Shown here piece by piece: positions 10,649 to 21,075 of a stretch of DNA of 64,000 nt; the first letter of the stretch is position 1; the number at the start of each line of letters is the position of its first letter. The notes below the pieces were generated by a model. That model worked only from the letters and a program-made list of their open reading frames with translations. It was not told where the DNA came from and did not search any database. A program made the position numbers and the translations under genes. The DNA is from Pelobates cultripes (lineage: Eukaryota; Chordata; Amphibia; Anura; Pelobatidae): assembly GCA_933207985.1 (NCBI GenBank), contig OW240917.1, positions 114,853,646 through 114,917,645 of the forward strand, in the 5' to 3' direction.

Positions 10649-10674
10649 CAAGAACAAAGAAATATGCAGACCGT

Positions 10675-10774
10675 NNNNNNNNNNNNNNNNNNNNNNNNNN
10701 NNNNNNNNNNNNNNNNNNNNNNNNNNNNNNNNNNNNNNNNNNNNNNNNNNNNNNNNNNNNNNNNNNNNNNNNNN
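10675..10774. other. Assembly gap (100 N)
   Basis: Exactly 100 N, a conventional placeholder for a gap of unknown size. A tandem array lies to its left and a minisatellite to its right. Confidence 0.99.
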
Positions 10775-10826
10775 GGGGAGAATATTACAGGGAGGGAGGG
10801 AGGGGAGAATATTACAGGGAGGGGGA
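10775..10826. repeat. Minisatellite remnant at the gap edge
   Basis: 'ggggagaatattacaggga' occurs twice within about 50 bp, starting right at the gap. It probably continues into the gap and may have stopped the assembly. Confidence 0.7.
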
Positions 10827-10884
10827 GGTGAGGATCTCTGGGGGGTTACACAGCGCTGACACCGGCTGACAGACTGGCTCTAAG

Positions 10885-10966
10885 CCCTACCCTGAAAATA
10901 AGCCCTAGTGTGTTTTTTGTGACTAAAATTAATATAAGACCCGGTCTTATTTTCGGAGAAACACGG
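10885..10966. mobile_element. End of a TA-inserted DNA transposon or MITE
   Basis: 'gaaaataagcc' and 'cttattttcgg' face each other as imperfect inverted copies. The element ends in 'gagaaacacgg' directly before TA (10967-10968). The other copy of this locus has the same TA at 28965-28966 with no element. TA targeting suggests a Tc1/mariner relative; the family name is not certain. Confidence 0.6.
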
Positions 10967-11225
10967 TACAAGATTAAATACTTCCATAATTCTCACATTA
11001 GTATTTCTAATATTTCAACCCTATGGGCAAAATTATTAAAACAGGATTCAGAAAAGCGTCTTCAATTGTATGTATTTTTATGAAGTCATAATAATCATCT
11101 TAAAAATTTGATTTTTTAATATAATGTAGACGTTTTCTCTACAAAATCGAGCCACTCATCCATTACCCAATAAAAGTCCCTGTGCTATTGAAATAATTCT
11201 AATTGAAAAGTTTTCACTACATTAC

Positions 11226-11322
11226 CTGGCAGACACGTTAGTGGTAAAAGAAACACATTCATTAACAAATGTAAGAGGTGTGGTCCCAGTGATATCCTCC
11301 CATTGAGCAGGAGTTGTACCAC
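11226..11322 (-). CDS. ANK2: ANK2 ZU5 exon '[13 protein letters not shown]', copy A
   Basis: 97 bp, last exon of the block. It enters after one base of a glycine codon and ends in AG of a split codon before GTAATG. The peptide runs [19 protein letters not shown] to TTNVSAR and matches ankyrin ZU5 sequence. The following exon (FWLIDC in the family) is not in this contig. Confidence 0.9.
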
Positions 11323-12382
11323 CTAAAGCAATAAAGATGAATAGATAATCAACAAAATATTACAAACATGCAATATCCTCAGCAACACTACAACATGTAT
11401 ATTCCTTTTTAAAAGGACATTATTTAACACTGTAACTCATACAGAGCACTGTTGTGGTTATGGTGTCATGAGAGCCCTGACACACCCACATCCCACATTG
11501 AGATGCATGTGAATGAAATGTCCAGCCCAAAGAGGACACGTTAATGAGCAGGGTCTCAGGAGAATATATAACACATAAACATTTCTCCCAAAGCAGATAA
11601 GAGACAAAAAGAAAGTGGAACTGGTGCTTTATCTTACACGTTAGCATAGAGGAAGACATCATTTTTGTCAGTAGATATGACTAAAACCAGACAGGTAAAT
11701 AGGTCAAATAGCTACTAGCAAGATCTAACAATCAGGATTTACAACAGTCTGTATGTAAGCATACTAAATAAGCAGAATACAAACAACCCTTTCTAATGTT
11801 CAAATATTGCATAATGTCTTTTGTCCTTCTTATATCTCTCATGCACATCCAAAATAAAGAATTATAAAAAAAAATAAATAAAAAAAAAATATTGTAACAA
11901 AATTGTTCTTTGCAATGCAACATGCAAGGTACTATGAATGCGCAGATTGTTGGGAGAGATGGCTAGAAATAAAGACTAGTTCGGTACAAAATGTGCCAGT
12001 AATCTAGTTTCTTGCTATACATCTGTCTGCAGTACAGTACAGATTTTATGGTTGATTAAAGTATTTTCTACTTCAACTAGCGACGCTCCTTTCCTTTGGC
12101 AAACTCATTATTTACGGTTTCCTTGTCAGGCCAAAGTGCAGCTTTCAATGATGAATTACAGTTGGAAACTAGTCTTTATACAACTAATAATTGTACACAG
12201 AAAACATACATAAGTTGGCCTATAGCCCTATGCTGGCTAAATGATATTATTCGTTCAAAAACATTTGTTATCGTTACTTCATCAGGAAGAAAATAAATAT
12301 AAGATAAAGGCTTAGTAAAACAGTAATGCAAAACATTTAGATGATACACTTTAGAAACTTGTGTCTGCTGTTATCAACCTAC

Positions 12383-12587
12383 CAGTTATACTGCATAGAA
12401 GTCTTAATGTGGGGGTTTCACCAGCATATCCGTTCAGCATTGCCTCAGTGGAGGCTTTTGGGACAGGTATGGTCATGGTTATTGGCTTATGGAATTTCCG
12501 TCTTCTAGGCTCCAAAGTTACAATAGGGCTGAAAGATGCTTTGTTGCCCAATATCTTCTTTACCAGTTCGCTATGCATTGGCTGAGC
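12383..12587 (-). CDS. ANK2: ANK2 ZU5 exon '[14 protein letters not shown]', copy A
   Basis: 205 bp, 68 codons plus one base. It encodes [17 protein letters not shown] and [19 protein letters not shown]. The MHSEL start separates ANK2 from ANK3, which I recall having PVPDE here. The acceptor is AAAG|G and the donor GTAGGT. Confidence 0.92.
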
Positions 12588-12999
12588 CTTTATCCATAGG
12601 ACAGAAAAAGAATTGTCATTAAGTTAAGGAGAAGTCTCCACAGTAAACCACTAGATATTCATGGCACCTAGGTGTAATTTTATAGAACAAGCAACTCAAT
12701 GGATAAAGGCTGTCCTAGATTGTTTAATTACCTCAGTGTAGCAATCTAGCAACTTAAAGTGCCAAAAATTATGCCTGCTTATAATTTTTTTAAAGCTTTT
12801 AGTATGGTACGTTTACAGTCTATTCACTATACTGTAAAGTGTGGCAAAGATGGAAAGAGTGTAAAACAAATTCCATCAAAGCCAAGTCCTTTGCTTCTTT
12901 AGTAAAACCTATAGACAAAGCTATATTGTAGTGTTATACATGTGAAAGTCTCAGACAGTGAACCAGGTGTGTGTCAAGGTATGTAATAGAATATTTTTG

Positions 13000-13310
13000 C
13001 ATGGGCTCTTACGACCAACAACCCACCACTATAATATTTTGAAAGATGATCGATAAGGGGCAGACCAACCCAGAAAAGACTATTAAAGCTGATTTGCTGG
13101 CCCCCTGCCTTCAAGACCATGCAGAGAGCGCCGCTGAAGTGCTCTCTGCAAGGTCCTACTGCCTGCTTTACACTGAGAGCGCATCTAATGATTGACAGTG
13201 CCCTGGTGTCCCCAGATGCGGGACAGGAGTGAATTAAAACAGGACGTTGGGATAGGACCCCACAATCGGAACTGTCCCATGAAAAGCGGGACTGTTGGTA
13301 AGCCTGTAGT
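13000..13310. repeat. Interspersed repeat fragment in a copy A intron
   Basis: The text around 'gatgcgggacaggag' and 'catgaaaagcgggactg' looks like a worn frog interspersed repeat. The partner lies at about 30995-31305 in copy B. The family is unknown. Confidence 0.4.
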
Positions 13311-13976
13311 ATATATGCTCCATTCACAATCAGGTTCAGTAACAGGCATTGTTATATATGCTATACACTATGGAACTGCTTAAATCATTATTGGAAAGTA
13401 ACGTGTATTATTAATAGAGATACATATTTTATACCTTACATAGGCCTTGATTTAAATATTGTGGATATGCTTTTCAATTAGAATATTTTTGGATAATATT
13501 ATTTATCTACAGAAGTCACCATTAAATAATTTTTGCTAATAAATCCTTTAAGAAGTTTATCCAAATATATAAAATCATTTGAAAAGCTCATCAAAAAATA
13601 TTAAATAAAGGCCATGGTTAATATCAACACTGTTGGTCTTAGCATTGCAGATCTTTAAAACAGAACTATAAAGATTAAAATATGCTTACACGTACATGAT
13701 TGGATATTGCATTTGGTAGTTTTAGGATAACCTTTGCAGTGAATGTAACTCAAATACATCCTCCAGACCTCTCCACATGTTGTATTTGATATCCCCTAAA
13801 GTCTAATATGTAGGCTGTTACACAATTAATTTAATAGAAAATGCATTTCTATTAAATTACATTAAATAGAAATTTGCTTATCTCAAAGTAAGGATGAACT
13901 TGTTGCACATCAGGTGCATTTCAAACAACTAAATAAACAAACAAACTATGTATTACATCTACAATCAAGGGCATAC

Positions 13977-14188
13977 CTGAAGGCCAACACGTATCCTCTT
14001 AGTAAGGGCACCTTCGGGGAACACTGCTTGGACTTGGGGGACAACAGTACTGCTCAAAATACCGCCCTCAGGTCCAATAAGGTTATTGTCCTGTTTAACG
14101 CGGGACACCACAGCAAAATATTGTGGAAAGTCTCGAGTGATAATACGACAAATTCGTTTCTTTTCCAGTTCCTCAGGAGAGTCCAGGA
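13977..14188 (-). CDS. ANK2: ANK2 ZU5 exon '[14 protein letters not shown]', copy A
   Basis: 212 bp, two bases plus 70 codons. It encodes [33 protein letters not shown] and the ZU5 signature [20 protein letters not shown], ending RIRVGLQ. Donor GTATGC, acceptor AATAG|TC. Confidence 0.93.
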
Positions 14189-14237
14189 CTATTGGAAAAT
14201 ACAGCATTTAATGTAAATGTTATATTATTCTATATAT

Positions 14238-14238
14238 T

Positions 14239-14279
<41 letters not shown>

Positions 14280-14301
14280 CATACATACACACACACACAC
14301 A
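14238..14301. repeat. AT/AC microsatellite, copy A
   Basis: (AC)n-(AT)n-(AC)n run in the intron. The copy B counterpart is longer, at 32234-32320. Confidence 0.85.
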
Positions 14302-14421
14302 ATTTACTTTGTCAAGAATTTTTTTTTTTATATAATAGACTGGTCGAGAGACATTTATTTAGAAAATCTCAGAATTCTATCAAATGCATTAAAATGGCGT
14401 TTAAACATGAAAATACTAAAC

Positions 14422-14576
14422 CTTCATCCATTCCATTCAGTATTTCATTTAGTTCATCCTCGGTGAATTCACAAAAGTGTTCCTTCCAGTTGTCACCAGT
14501 TTCGCTACGCAGGATAACAAGTTCCCGTTCTTTTCCCCTCAGAGCCGCAAAATGAGGAATCTCCACAATGACGGGT
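14422..14576 (-). CDS. ANK2: ANK2 ZU5 exon '[16 protein letters not shown]', copy A
   Basis: 155 bp. It completes a glycine codon, then encodes [20 protein letters not shown] and ends at NGMDE plus one base. Donor G|GTTTAG is non-optimal; copy B has GTTTGG. The peptide is close to known ankyrin-B. Confidence 0.92.
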
Positions 14577-15254
14577 CTAAAGTAGCAATGTGTCACATTA
14601 AGGGATTAGGAAAACATGTAATTTAATGCTGGGGCAAAGTAACCTGGAGTCCATTAATAAATTCCAAGGATGCACAAGAGATCTTAGGCAGACAGATTCA
14701 CTGCTGATGTAAATTGAAAATGAGACTATGTTTTAGGGGATAGCTGTATATTTAGGGGAAAGCAAAGAGTACAGGTTTAGGTACTATCACCCTGTATGAA
14801 TTAGAAAATGATCAGAACATGGGCTCTTCAATTATTGACAGAAAGCAATGTAATATGTATAGTAGTAAGGAACAACACTTTCCAACTCTTGACTTGGACA
14901 TTAATTATGACTTTTTAGATCCAGGTTGCTCCGTCACAGACTTGACCGAAGTCAAATTGCAGCACAAAATAGTCCAAAAAAAGTTAACATGCTCAGGCAA
15001 AAAGTAACACCACTGAACAATACAAAGAGGCAGAAAAACACACAAACTGTACCACTAAAACAAAAACTAAATAAAGAAATAAATCACAAAGATTAAAATA
15101 TTTCATCAGACTACATCCACTATCAAAAGATTCAAAATAAATCACATAGACAAGATCATGGGAACAGTCGCTGACAAACAAAAAAAAATAGTGAAGAACA
15201 TGGGGACAAATGGGGAAGCCGGCATCCATCAACTTGATCTTAAGTCTCTCCTAC

Positions 15255-15353
15255 CCAAGGAATTTTGTCCCAGGAGGTCCCAGTTGAAGGATTCGGCTGA
15301 CCAAGCTTTCTCCCTCATTTAGAGGGGGAGGAGCCGTAGGAAGGTGAAGTTTA
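15255..15353 (-). CDS. ANK2: ANK2 ZU5-region cassette exon 'KLHLPTAPPPLNEGE', copy A
   Basis: 99 bp, divisible by three, phase 2 at both ends. It encodes KLHLPTAPPPLNEGESLVSR and ILQLGPPGTKFLG. In ankyrin-2 this segment is known as an optional exon, and its symmetric phase would allow skipping. Confidence 0.9.
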
Positions 15354-16048
15354 CTGAATACATCCAAAGCAGCAGTGGAAGAAAGAACATAGGTAAAAGT
15401 AATTTTAGCTTAGTGTTAGAGATGATCAGATTTTGGGAGTCAATTTATAAAATGTATCTACAGGACGTTATCAAAATAAAATACTCATAAAGCAAGTAAC
15501 ATGGCACACAGTGGGAGATGGGAAGATAGGTTTCCAGATAGATCTTTTGACCCCGAGTTTAGTTGCAAGTATCGAGTCTAAGTACCAATTTGAAATTCTT
15601 AATATAAGCAAAGTATAGTCAAGTAACAGAAAAGGTAAAAGCTTAGAGTAAAAAAAATTGTAGAAAAAAGAGAAAAAAGCAATGTTAAAAAAAAAAAAAA
15701 AATAGTTTTTTATTTCTTCTCACATTGCCAAGTAACCTAATTAATTGACAACATTCATAGTATTTGTAAACAAATATGCAATTGGAAAATGTTTCACCCC
15801 AGCACTGTAAAAAAACAAAACTGTAAAGTTCACAAAATATGTTAAAAAAAAAGCTGCGGATGTATTACACATATTAGGTAACGCTACAGTTAAAACTGTG
15901 TAAGGCCAGCTTCTGACTTTGACACTCTTGCTTCAAGTGTGTACCACCAAAACAGTTAGCTGGTCAGCACTCCCATAATACCTTCTTCGATCAAGGCAAT
16001 TTCAACTCAATGGATTTCACAATGTTGGCAATGCGGTTATTCTAGCTC

Positions 16049-16355
16049 TTAAAAGGATACTGTAGTGCCAGGAATACAAAGTTGTATTCCTGGCACAACA
16101 GATCTGTCTGCCTACCCCCACCCCCGCTCCTTCTCCTACCCAGTAAATAAAGGGTTCAAAACCCTTTATTTACTTACCTTATCCCAGCGCCGATGTCCTT
16201 CAGCGCCAGGTCTAATCTCCGCCGTCTCCTCCGTCCCGCGACAAGCGGGGTCTAATGCTAATGTTTTACATTGCAGCACTAGGTGCAAAAGGGACAAAGC
16301 ACCCAGACTACTTCAAAAAGCTGATGTGGTCTGGGTACCTACTGTGTCCCTTTAA
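16049..16355. mobile_element. T2-type MITE, copy A
   Basis: TTAAAAGGATACTGTAG at the left and CTACTGTGTCCCTTTAA at the right form imperfect inverted ends with TTAA at the tips. These fit the TTAAAGG signature of T2/Kolobok-like MITEs of frogs. The inner part includes 'aaccctttatttac' hairpin sequence. The copy B partner is 34058-34364. Confidence 0.75.
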
Positions 16356-16943
16356 CAGATTGTGGAATATTTAGTTCATTTAGTTCAGTAATACGTTTCA
16401 CCACTAGATGTCCCTAGCGAGTCCATGTACAACACTTGTGTCTTTAGATAATGCCTCAGCCTTGTGCTTTGAACGGAAATCATAAATAGGTATTCTCATT
16501 GCGTACAGCATTTACTGCTTACTGTCGCCTCCAAACTCAGACATATTGCAAAATATCTATTGGGTGGTGGCTGTGTGCCTTCGCTCTGAGTGAGGCAATA
16601 TGTTACACCTGGTCTTTCCTTTTGTAGGTCTAAAATGATCAATAGAACTTGTGTTATATATCCCTATTGTCAGTATGATGAACGAACATCTCCAAAACTA
16701 ATTGCTAAGAGCTCAAAAACCTGATCTTAGAACCACGTGTTTGTATATTATAAATATTGAAAAGATACTTTTGTTTCTTTTGGAAACCACATATGGATTT
16801 TCTTTACATCCATTTCTGTCTTTATTATCAGTACTTTCTGTTTTTACTGACTGTAAATTCTGCCTTATCTCTAACTTGTCATTATAAGATGTGACTTCTG
16901 CCCTGTTCATTAAATATTGCTATATTGCTTTCACTATCTGCTT

Positions 16944-18104
16944 TTAAAAGACCACTAAATGCAACTGGAGCACTTCATCTCAATGTTCGTTTTAACTCTA
17001 CAATGTAAAACATGGTAGTTTTGGAGAAACTGCAATGTTCATATTGCAGGGTTAAACACGCCTCTAATGGCGGTCTTCCTCTGAACAACAAAGAATTGGA
17101 TGCTTTCCTGTTAAAAGCATTTGACTGGATGTGCACCGCCACGTCATCCCCAATTCACTCCTTTGAGGAGCACCAGATTGGACATTCACCATGGAAGCAC
17201 CAGATTGGACATTCACCATACATCAGGGCCGCCATCAGGGGGTGACAACCATGATGGTTGTCACGGGCCCGGTGGCCCGGGGGGGGTGTAGTGGCGGAAC
17301 AGCCGCTGGTGCAGTTGCACCAGGGCCCGCATGCTGTTGGGGCCTATCGGGTGGCCCACGCAATAAGGGCCACCCAATGAGCCCTATATCTTCAGGGGCA
17401 GCGCTGTGGCCTTGTTATAGCGCGACCAGGCTCCTTCAAAGGAAGTCTCACTCCGCGCGGGAGGAGAGCCAGCGTGGACTTGAAGAGGGAGAGCCACGCC
17501 GACTCCCATCAGCCCCAGACACCTTCCTGCAAAGAAAAGGTAAGAAGCAAGAGGGTGGCTGAAAAATGAGTTGTGTGTGTGTATGTCAGTGTGTATGTAA
17601 GTGTGTATGGATGTCAGTGTCTGTATGCATGTATGAATGTATGTATGTCTGTATGTCATTATGAATGTATGTATGTGTCTGTATGTCCTTATGCATGTGT
17701 GTCTGTATGTATGTATGTTAGTATGTGTCTGTCTGTCACTATGTATGCCTGTGTGTATGTCTCAGTATGTGTGTGTCAGTATGTATGCCTATATGTCTGT
17801 TTCAGTATGTGTGTCTGTTAGTATGTATCTGTGTTTGTGTATCTGTGTGCTTTTGTATCAGTGCGTGTATTCCCGTGGGTGGGTTTTGGAGGCGGTCCCT
17901 GTGGGCGGGCTTGGAGGCGGGCCCCATGGGGCCCAGACCATAAGATGAGTTAGGGCCCCCAACCTTTCTCGTAGCGTCCCTGGGTTCCACTATGACATCA
18001 CATGATGCAGATCAGGCAGCAGTACGAAGGTTGTCTCAGTGCTGAAAAAAAAGGTGTTAGGAATGCAGGTTTGCACTCCTAACACACTAGTGTTCCTGTA
18101 AAGG
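16944..18104. mobile_element. T2-like MITE split by a nested repeat, copy A
   Basis: The left part starts at TTAAAAGACCACTAAATGC and shares 'tgtaaaacatggtag' hairpin sequence with other T2 copies. The right part (about 18040-18104) has 'gttaggaatgcaggtttgca' and ends 'gttcctgtaaa'. Between them sits a GC-rich repeat with a microsatellite. Copy B: about 34956-36110. Confidence 0.55.
17221..17981. repeat. GC-rich nested repeat with (TATG)n-type microsatellite, copy A
   Basis: It starts 'catcagggccgccatcaggg', has the hairpin 'gacaaccatgatggttgtc', and ends near 'gggcccccaacctttct'. A TATG/TGTC-rich microsatellite occupies about 17571-17868. Reading frames rich in Cys, Val, Tyr and Met here are repeat translation, not genes. 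Copy B (about 35202-35990) differs in repeat number. Confidence 0.65.
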
Positions 18105-18494
18105 GAAGTCCCTGGTCCTGGCTTGCCTTTAGGGAACGGTTTAGCTCTGCCTCTGTCCTTCCGTTTCTCAGATTCTTGGGCTTTGACCAATAATACCTTT
18201 ATGTTGAATAAAACCAATAAGGCTGCTCTGTTGATTACGATTATGAATTCCCTTATTTCTTCATGTCCTATCATCTGGTGCACAAATTGTGAAAGGAGAG
18301 TTAGCTCAGTTGTACCCATGTTTGCTGCTTAAACCTGCTCAGTAAATACTCTATTAATAAGCAAAATCTGCATGCATAAAAAGTAGATTGATATAGAGTT
18401 GGGTTCTCATGAATATTGTGTATATTGATCAGTGTTCTGTGCTCTGCTTATAATTGTTATACTAGAGTGACATGAAGAAAGGAAAATGTCCTAC

Positions 18495-18719
18495 CCAAGG
18501 AACTGAGCACCAGAAGGACCAACTTCAATGAGACGACTAGCCAGACCTTCTCCTTCCACCATTGGAGGCATTGTGGCCAACCGATGGCGCTTGACCAAAC
18601 GACATGTTACTCGTGTTGGGGCAGTGCATTTCCGGGGTGGAATAATTATTCTTAGTCCATTGTGCCGGCATCCCTTCATGGCCCCTCCACGAGCATCCAC
18701 CATGAAACTAACAAGGAAA
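18495..18719 (-). CDS. ANK2: ANK2 first ZU5 exon '[12 protein letters not shown]', copy A
   Basis: 225 bp, phase 2 to phase 2. It encodes [20 protein letters not shown] through [18 protein letters not shown] to [20 protein letters not shown]. It contains the DAR triad that in ankyrin-B is required for beta-spectrin binding. The [10 protein letters not shown] and LIEVGPSG wording matches ANK2 rather than ANK3. Reads GLASR where copy B reads GLSSR. Confidence 0.95.
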
Positions 18720-19020
18720 CTGGGAAGAAAGTGCAATAAGATACATAAATATCAATGCAATGTAACATATCACATGCAAGATCAGCTAAATCAGCAATTC
18801 ACTTGAATATAATTATTTTCTCTTGCCCACACTGCTTCATACCTTGGGTGAAACCAAGGTATATATATATATATATATTTTATATGTCATCAGTGAAACC
18901 GGAATATATGGAATAAAGCTACAACAGCTGTCTTCTGAGAATTCATATTTGAAGAACTGTAACCAGTTAATTTAAACTTATTTGGGTATTTAGATCATTT
19001 GCAATAAAGCCAAACTTTAT

Positions 19021-19432
19021 TATAGGACCACTATAGGCACCCAGACCACTTCAGCTCAATGAAGTAGTCTGGGTGCCAGGTCCCCCTAGTTTTAACCCTG
19101 CAGCTGAAAACATAGCAGTGTCAGAGAAAAACTGCTATGTTTACACTGCTGGGTTAATCCAGCCTCTAGTGACTGTCTCTGTGAGTAATGCTTTCCTATG
19201 GGCGGGTTTAAATGTGCACGCGCCTCTGGCTGCGCATGCGCATTCGGCCCCATTCGGGAGCTGACGTCAGCAGGGAGGAGAGGTCACCTGCGCCTGGTTC
19301 CCGCCGGCGCTTTATTAAGGTAAGTGGCTGAAGGGGTTTTAACCCTTTCAGCGCCGAGGGAGGGGGGCACTCCAAGAACTTATAGTGCCAAAAAAACGGG
19401 TTTGTTTTCCTGGCACTATAGGATCCCTTTAA
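19021..19432. mobile_element. T2-type hairpin MITE, copy A
   Basis: Starts 'aggaccactataggcaccca' and ends 'ggcactataggatccctttaa'. Built of serial hairpins (GGCACCCAGACCACTTC with its partner, AACATAGCAGT with its partner, AGTGCCA with TGGCACT). Relative to copy B (37021-37414) it lacks about 54 bp between 'gtctctgtga' and 'gtaatgctt'. Confidence 0.75.
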
Positions 19433-19740
19433 GGACCATGGTCATTTAGGCAGCAATGCAAAGGGAGTTAATGTACCAGTATGGGGTAAGTGTATTAGTT
19501 TACAAACTGTGTTTCTATATCCTATGGCACAATTTAAAGGCCCACCACTAGAAATGACCCCACAATTTAGAACATACAACGCAAAACCTAGGTTATTTTA
19601 CTTAAAGGATTTATCAGACATTAAGCAATGCGTCTGGAATGTAAAGAAAAATCTGATTCCAATCTAACAGAGTGGCTTATCAGAGGGAGATTAATTAACA
19701 CAGAAAATAAATAAAATCTGGTTATACCTGTAGGGTGAAT

Positions 19741-20108
19741 TTAAAAGACCCAGGCCACTACATCTCAATTAAATGTTCTGGGTGCAGTGGTCCTTTAGTT
19801 CTAACTCTGCAATTTAAAACATTGTAGTTTTTTAGAAGCATCAATGTTTCCACTAGATGATTAAATCCACCTCTAGAGCCGGTCTTTCTGACAGCCAGAA
19901 GAGGTGCTTCCAATGCACTGACCAGAACAGTCTCATAACAGGGCACTGAATTCAATACTTTCCTATGCATGCGCATTAGTGTCCAATGTGGATGACGCTG
20001 CAGTCGCATGATGTCATGGGAGGTGGAGGGGCTAAAACAAATCTGCAAATAGGGCACTATAGCATTAAGAATACAGGTTTGTATTCCTGACGCTATAGTG
20101 TGCCATAA
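19741..20108. mobile_element. Degenerate T2-type MITE, copy A
   Basis: Starts TTAAAAGACCCAGGCCACTA and ends near 'acgctatagtgtgcc'. The target site at the right has decayed. Copy B: 37728-38095. Confidence 0.6.
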
Positions 20109-20949
20109 AAGAGTGCATTTTTATTTTATTACTTAAGAATATGAAGAGTACATACAGGCCAATAATATATATGTGAATAAATTAAATTTGTTATATTTTA
20201 CAGAGCCTAATTGAATCAAATGGTATTTTTAATCAGAAGTAAAGGATTAAAGTAGTTACATAACCCTTTAAAGTCAATTGGTTTGTATATCAAAAACAAT
20301 ACTTATAAAAATAGGGGGGAAATGCATTCAAACAAAACATTCATTAGCGAACACAAGCTATAATTCATTTCACATGCTGTTGATTGGATAAAGAGCATCT
20401 ACAAGTCAATGGATAACAGATGGAAAATATATCAGGTATAATATAATTTCCCATAGGAAGGACTGACATGCATAACAAAATACATTCATATGGTGCACAT
20501 TTTTGGAACATGCACATATTATTACAAAAACCACTGAACGCTCAATGATTTACCATGAATATTAGTATTTGTTCATGTTATCACTAATATTCAGAGTATA
20601 CAGAATTAAGTTGATGATTCAAAGGAAGATACAAAACACTTAAAACAAAGGCACTAATTAGTTAATGTTTCACATCCTATTTTGGTAAAATGTTATAAAT
20701 GTATCATTATACAGTTTGTCTAACTCTTTCTATTTGGTTTATCATAATGAGGCACTTGCATACTTTTGATATTAAACTGCTGTAAAATACTATTAATGAA
20801 TATATGTTTAAAGTATTTATTTTAAATCAATTTTGACTTCACAAATCAGGTAAGTAGCTGAAAATTATCATATCTCTGGCACATGTCATAATGTTATAAA
20901 CTCACAATACACAACACTTGTGTATTGGGTTTCCTTCTATCTCTACAGC

Positions 20950-21075
20950 AAGTAGATTCTCCAATGTTTTAGAACTCAAAATTCCATGATGCTTTGCAAT
21001 TCTAAAGGCTGGAAAAACCACCATGGGAGGTGTAGTTCCAAAACAGCTGGGGATCAAAATTTTTGGGCAGCCTTG
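20950..21075. repeat. MITE fragment ('ttccatgatgctttgcaatt'...'ggaggtgtagttcc'), copy A
   Basis: An inverted-looking pair around 'catgatg' and 'gtgtagttcc' resembles a very common frog MITE carrying 'tgggagttgtagtt'. Copy B (about 38945-39060) lacks about 10 bp here. Confidence 0.45.

Larger units (their letters stand above)
8258..10674 (+). mobile_element. L1-type non-LTR retrotransposon, ORF1 part, cut by an assembly gap
   Basis: The 5' end seems to start around 'ggggggcggagcta', about 100 bp before an intact ORF1 (8358-9467). After ORF1 comes about 580 bp of C-rich non-coding sequence and then a 166-bp tandem array that runs to the N gap. No reverse transcriptase or endonuclease reading frame is visible. 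Either ORF2 lies in the gap or this is an ORF1-only (half-L1) element. Loss of ORF2 with ORF1 kept is the reverse of ordinary 5' truncation. Confidence 0.75.

Noticed and set aside
6517..11225. Downstream ANK2 exons (UPA domain, FWLIDC start) left of the block
   Set aside because: I looked for the expected peptide on the minus strand and saw nothing. They probably lie beyond the window or in a gap.
17573..17990. Cys/Val/Tyr-rich and Thr/His-rich frames on both strands (also 35365-35999)
   Set aside because: They are translations of the TATG-type microsatellite and nested repeat, present in several frames at once.
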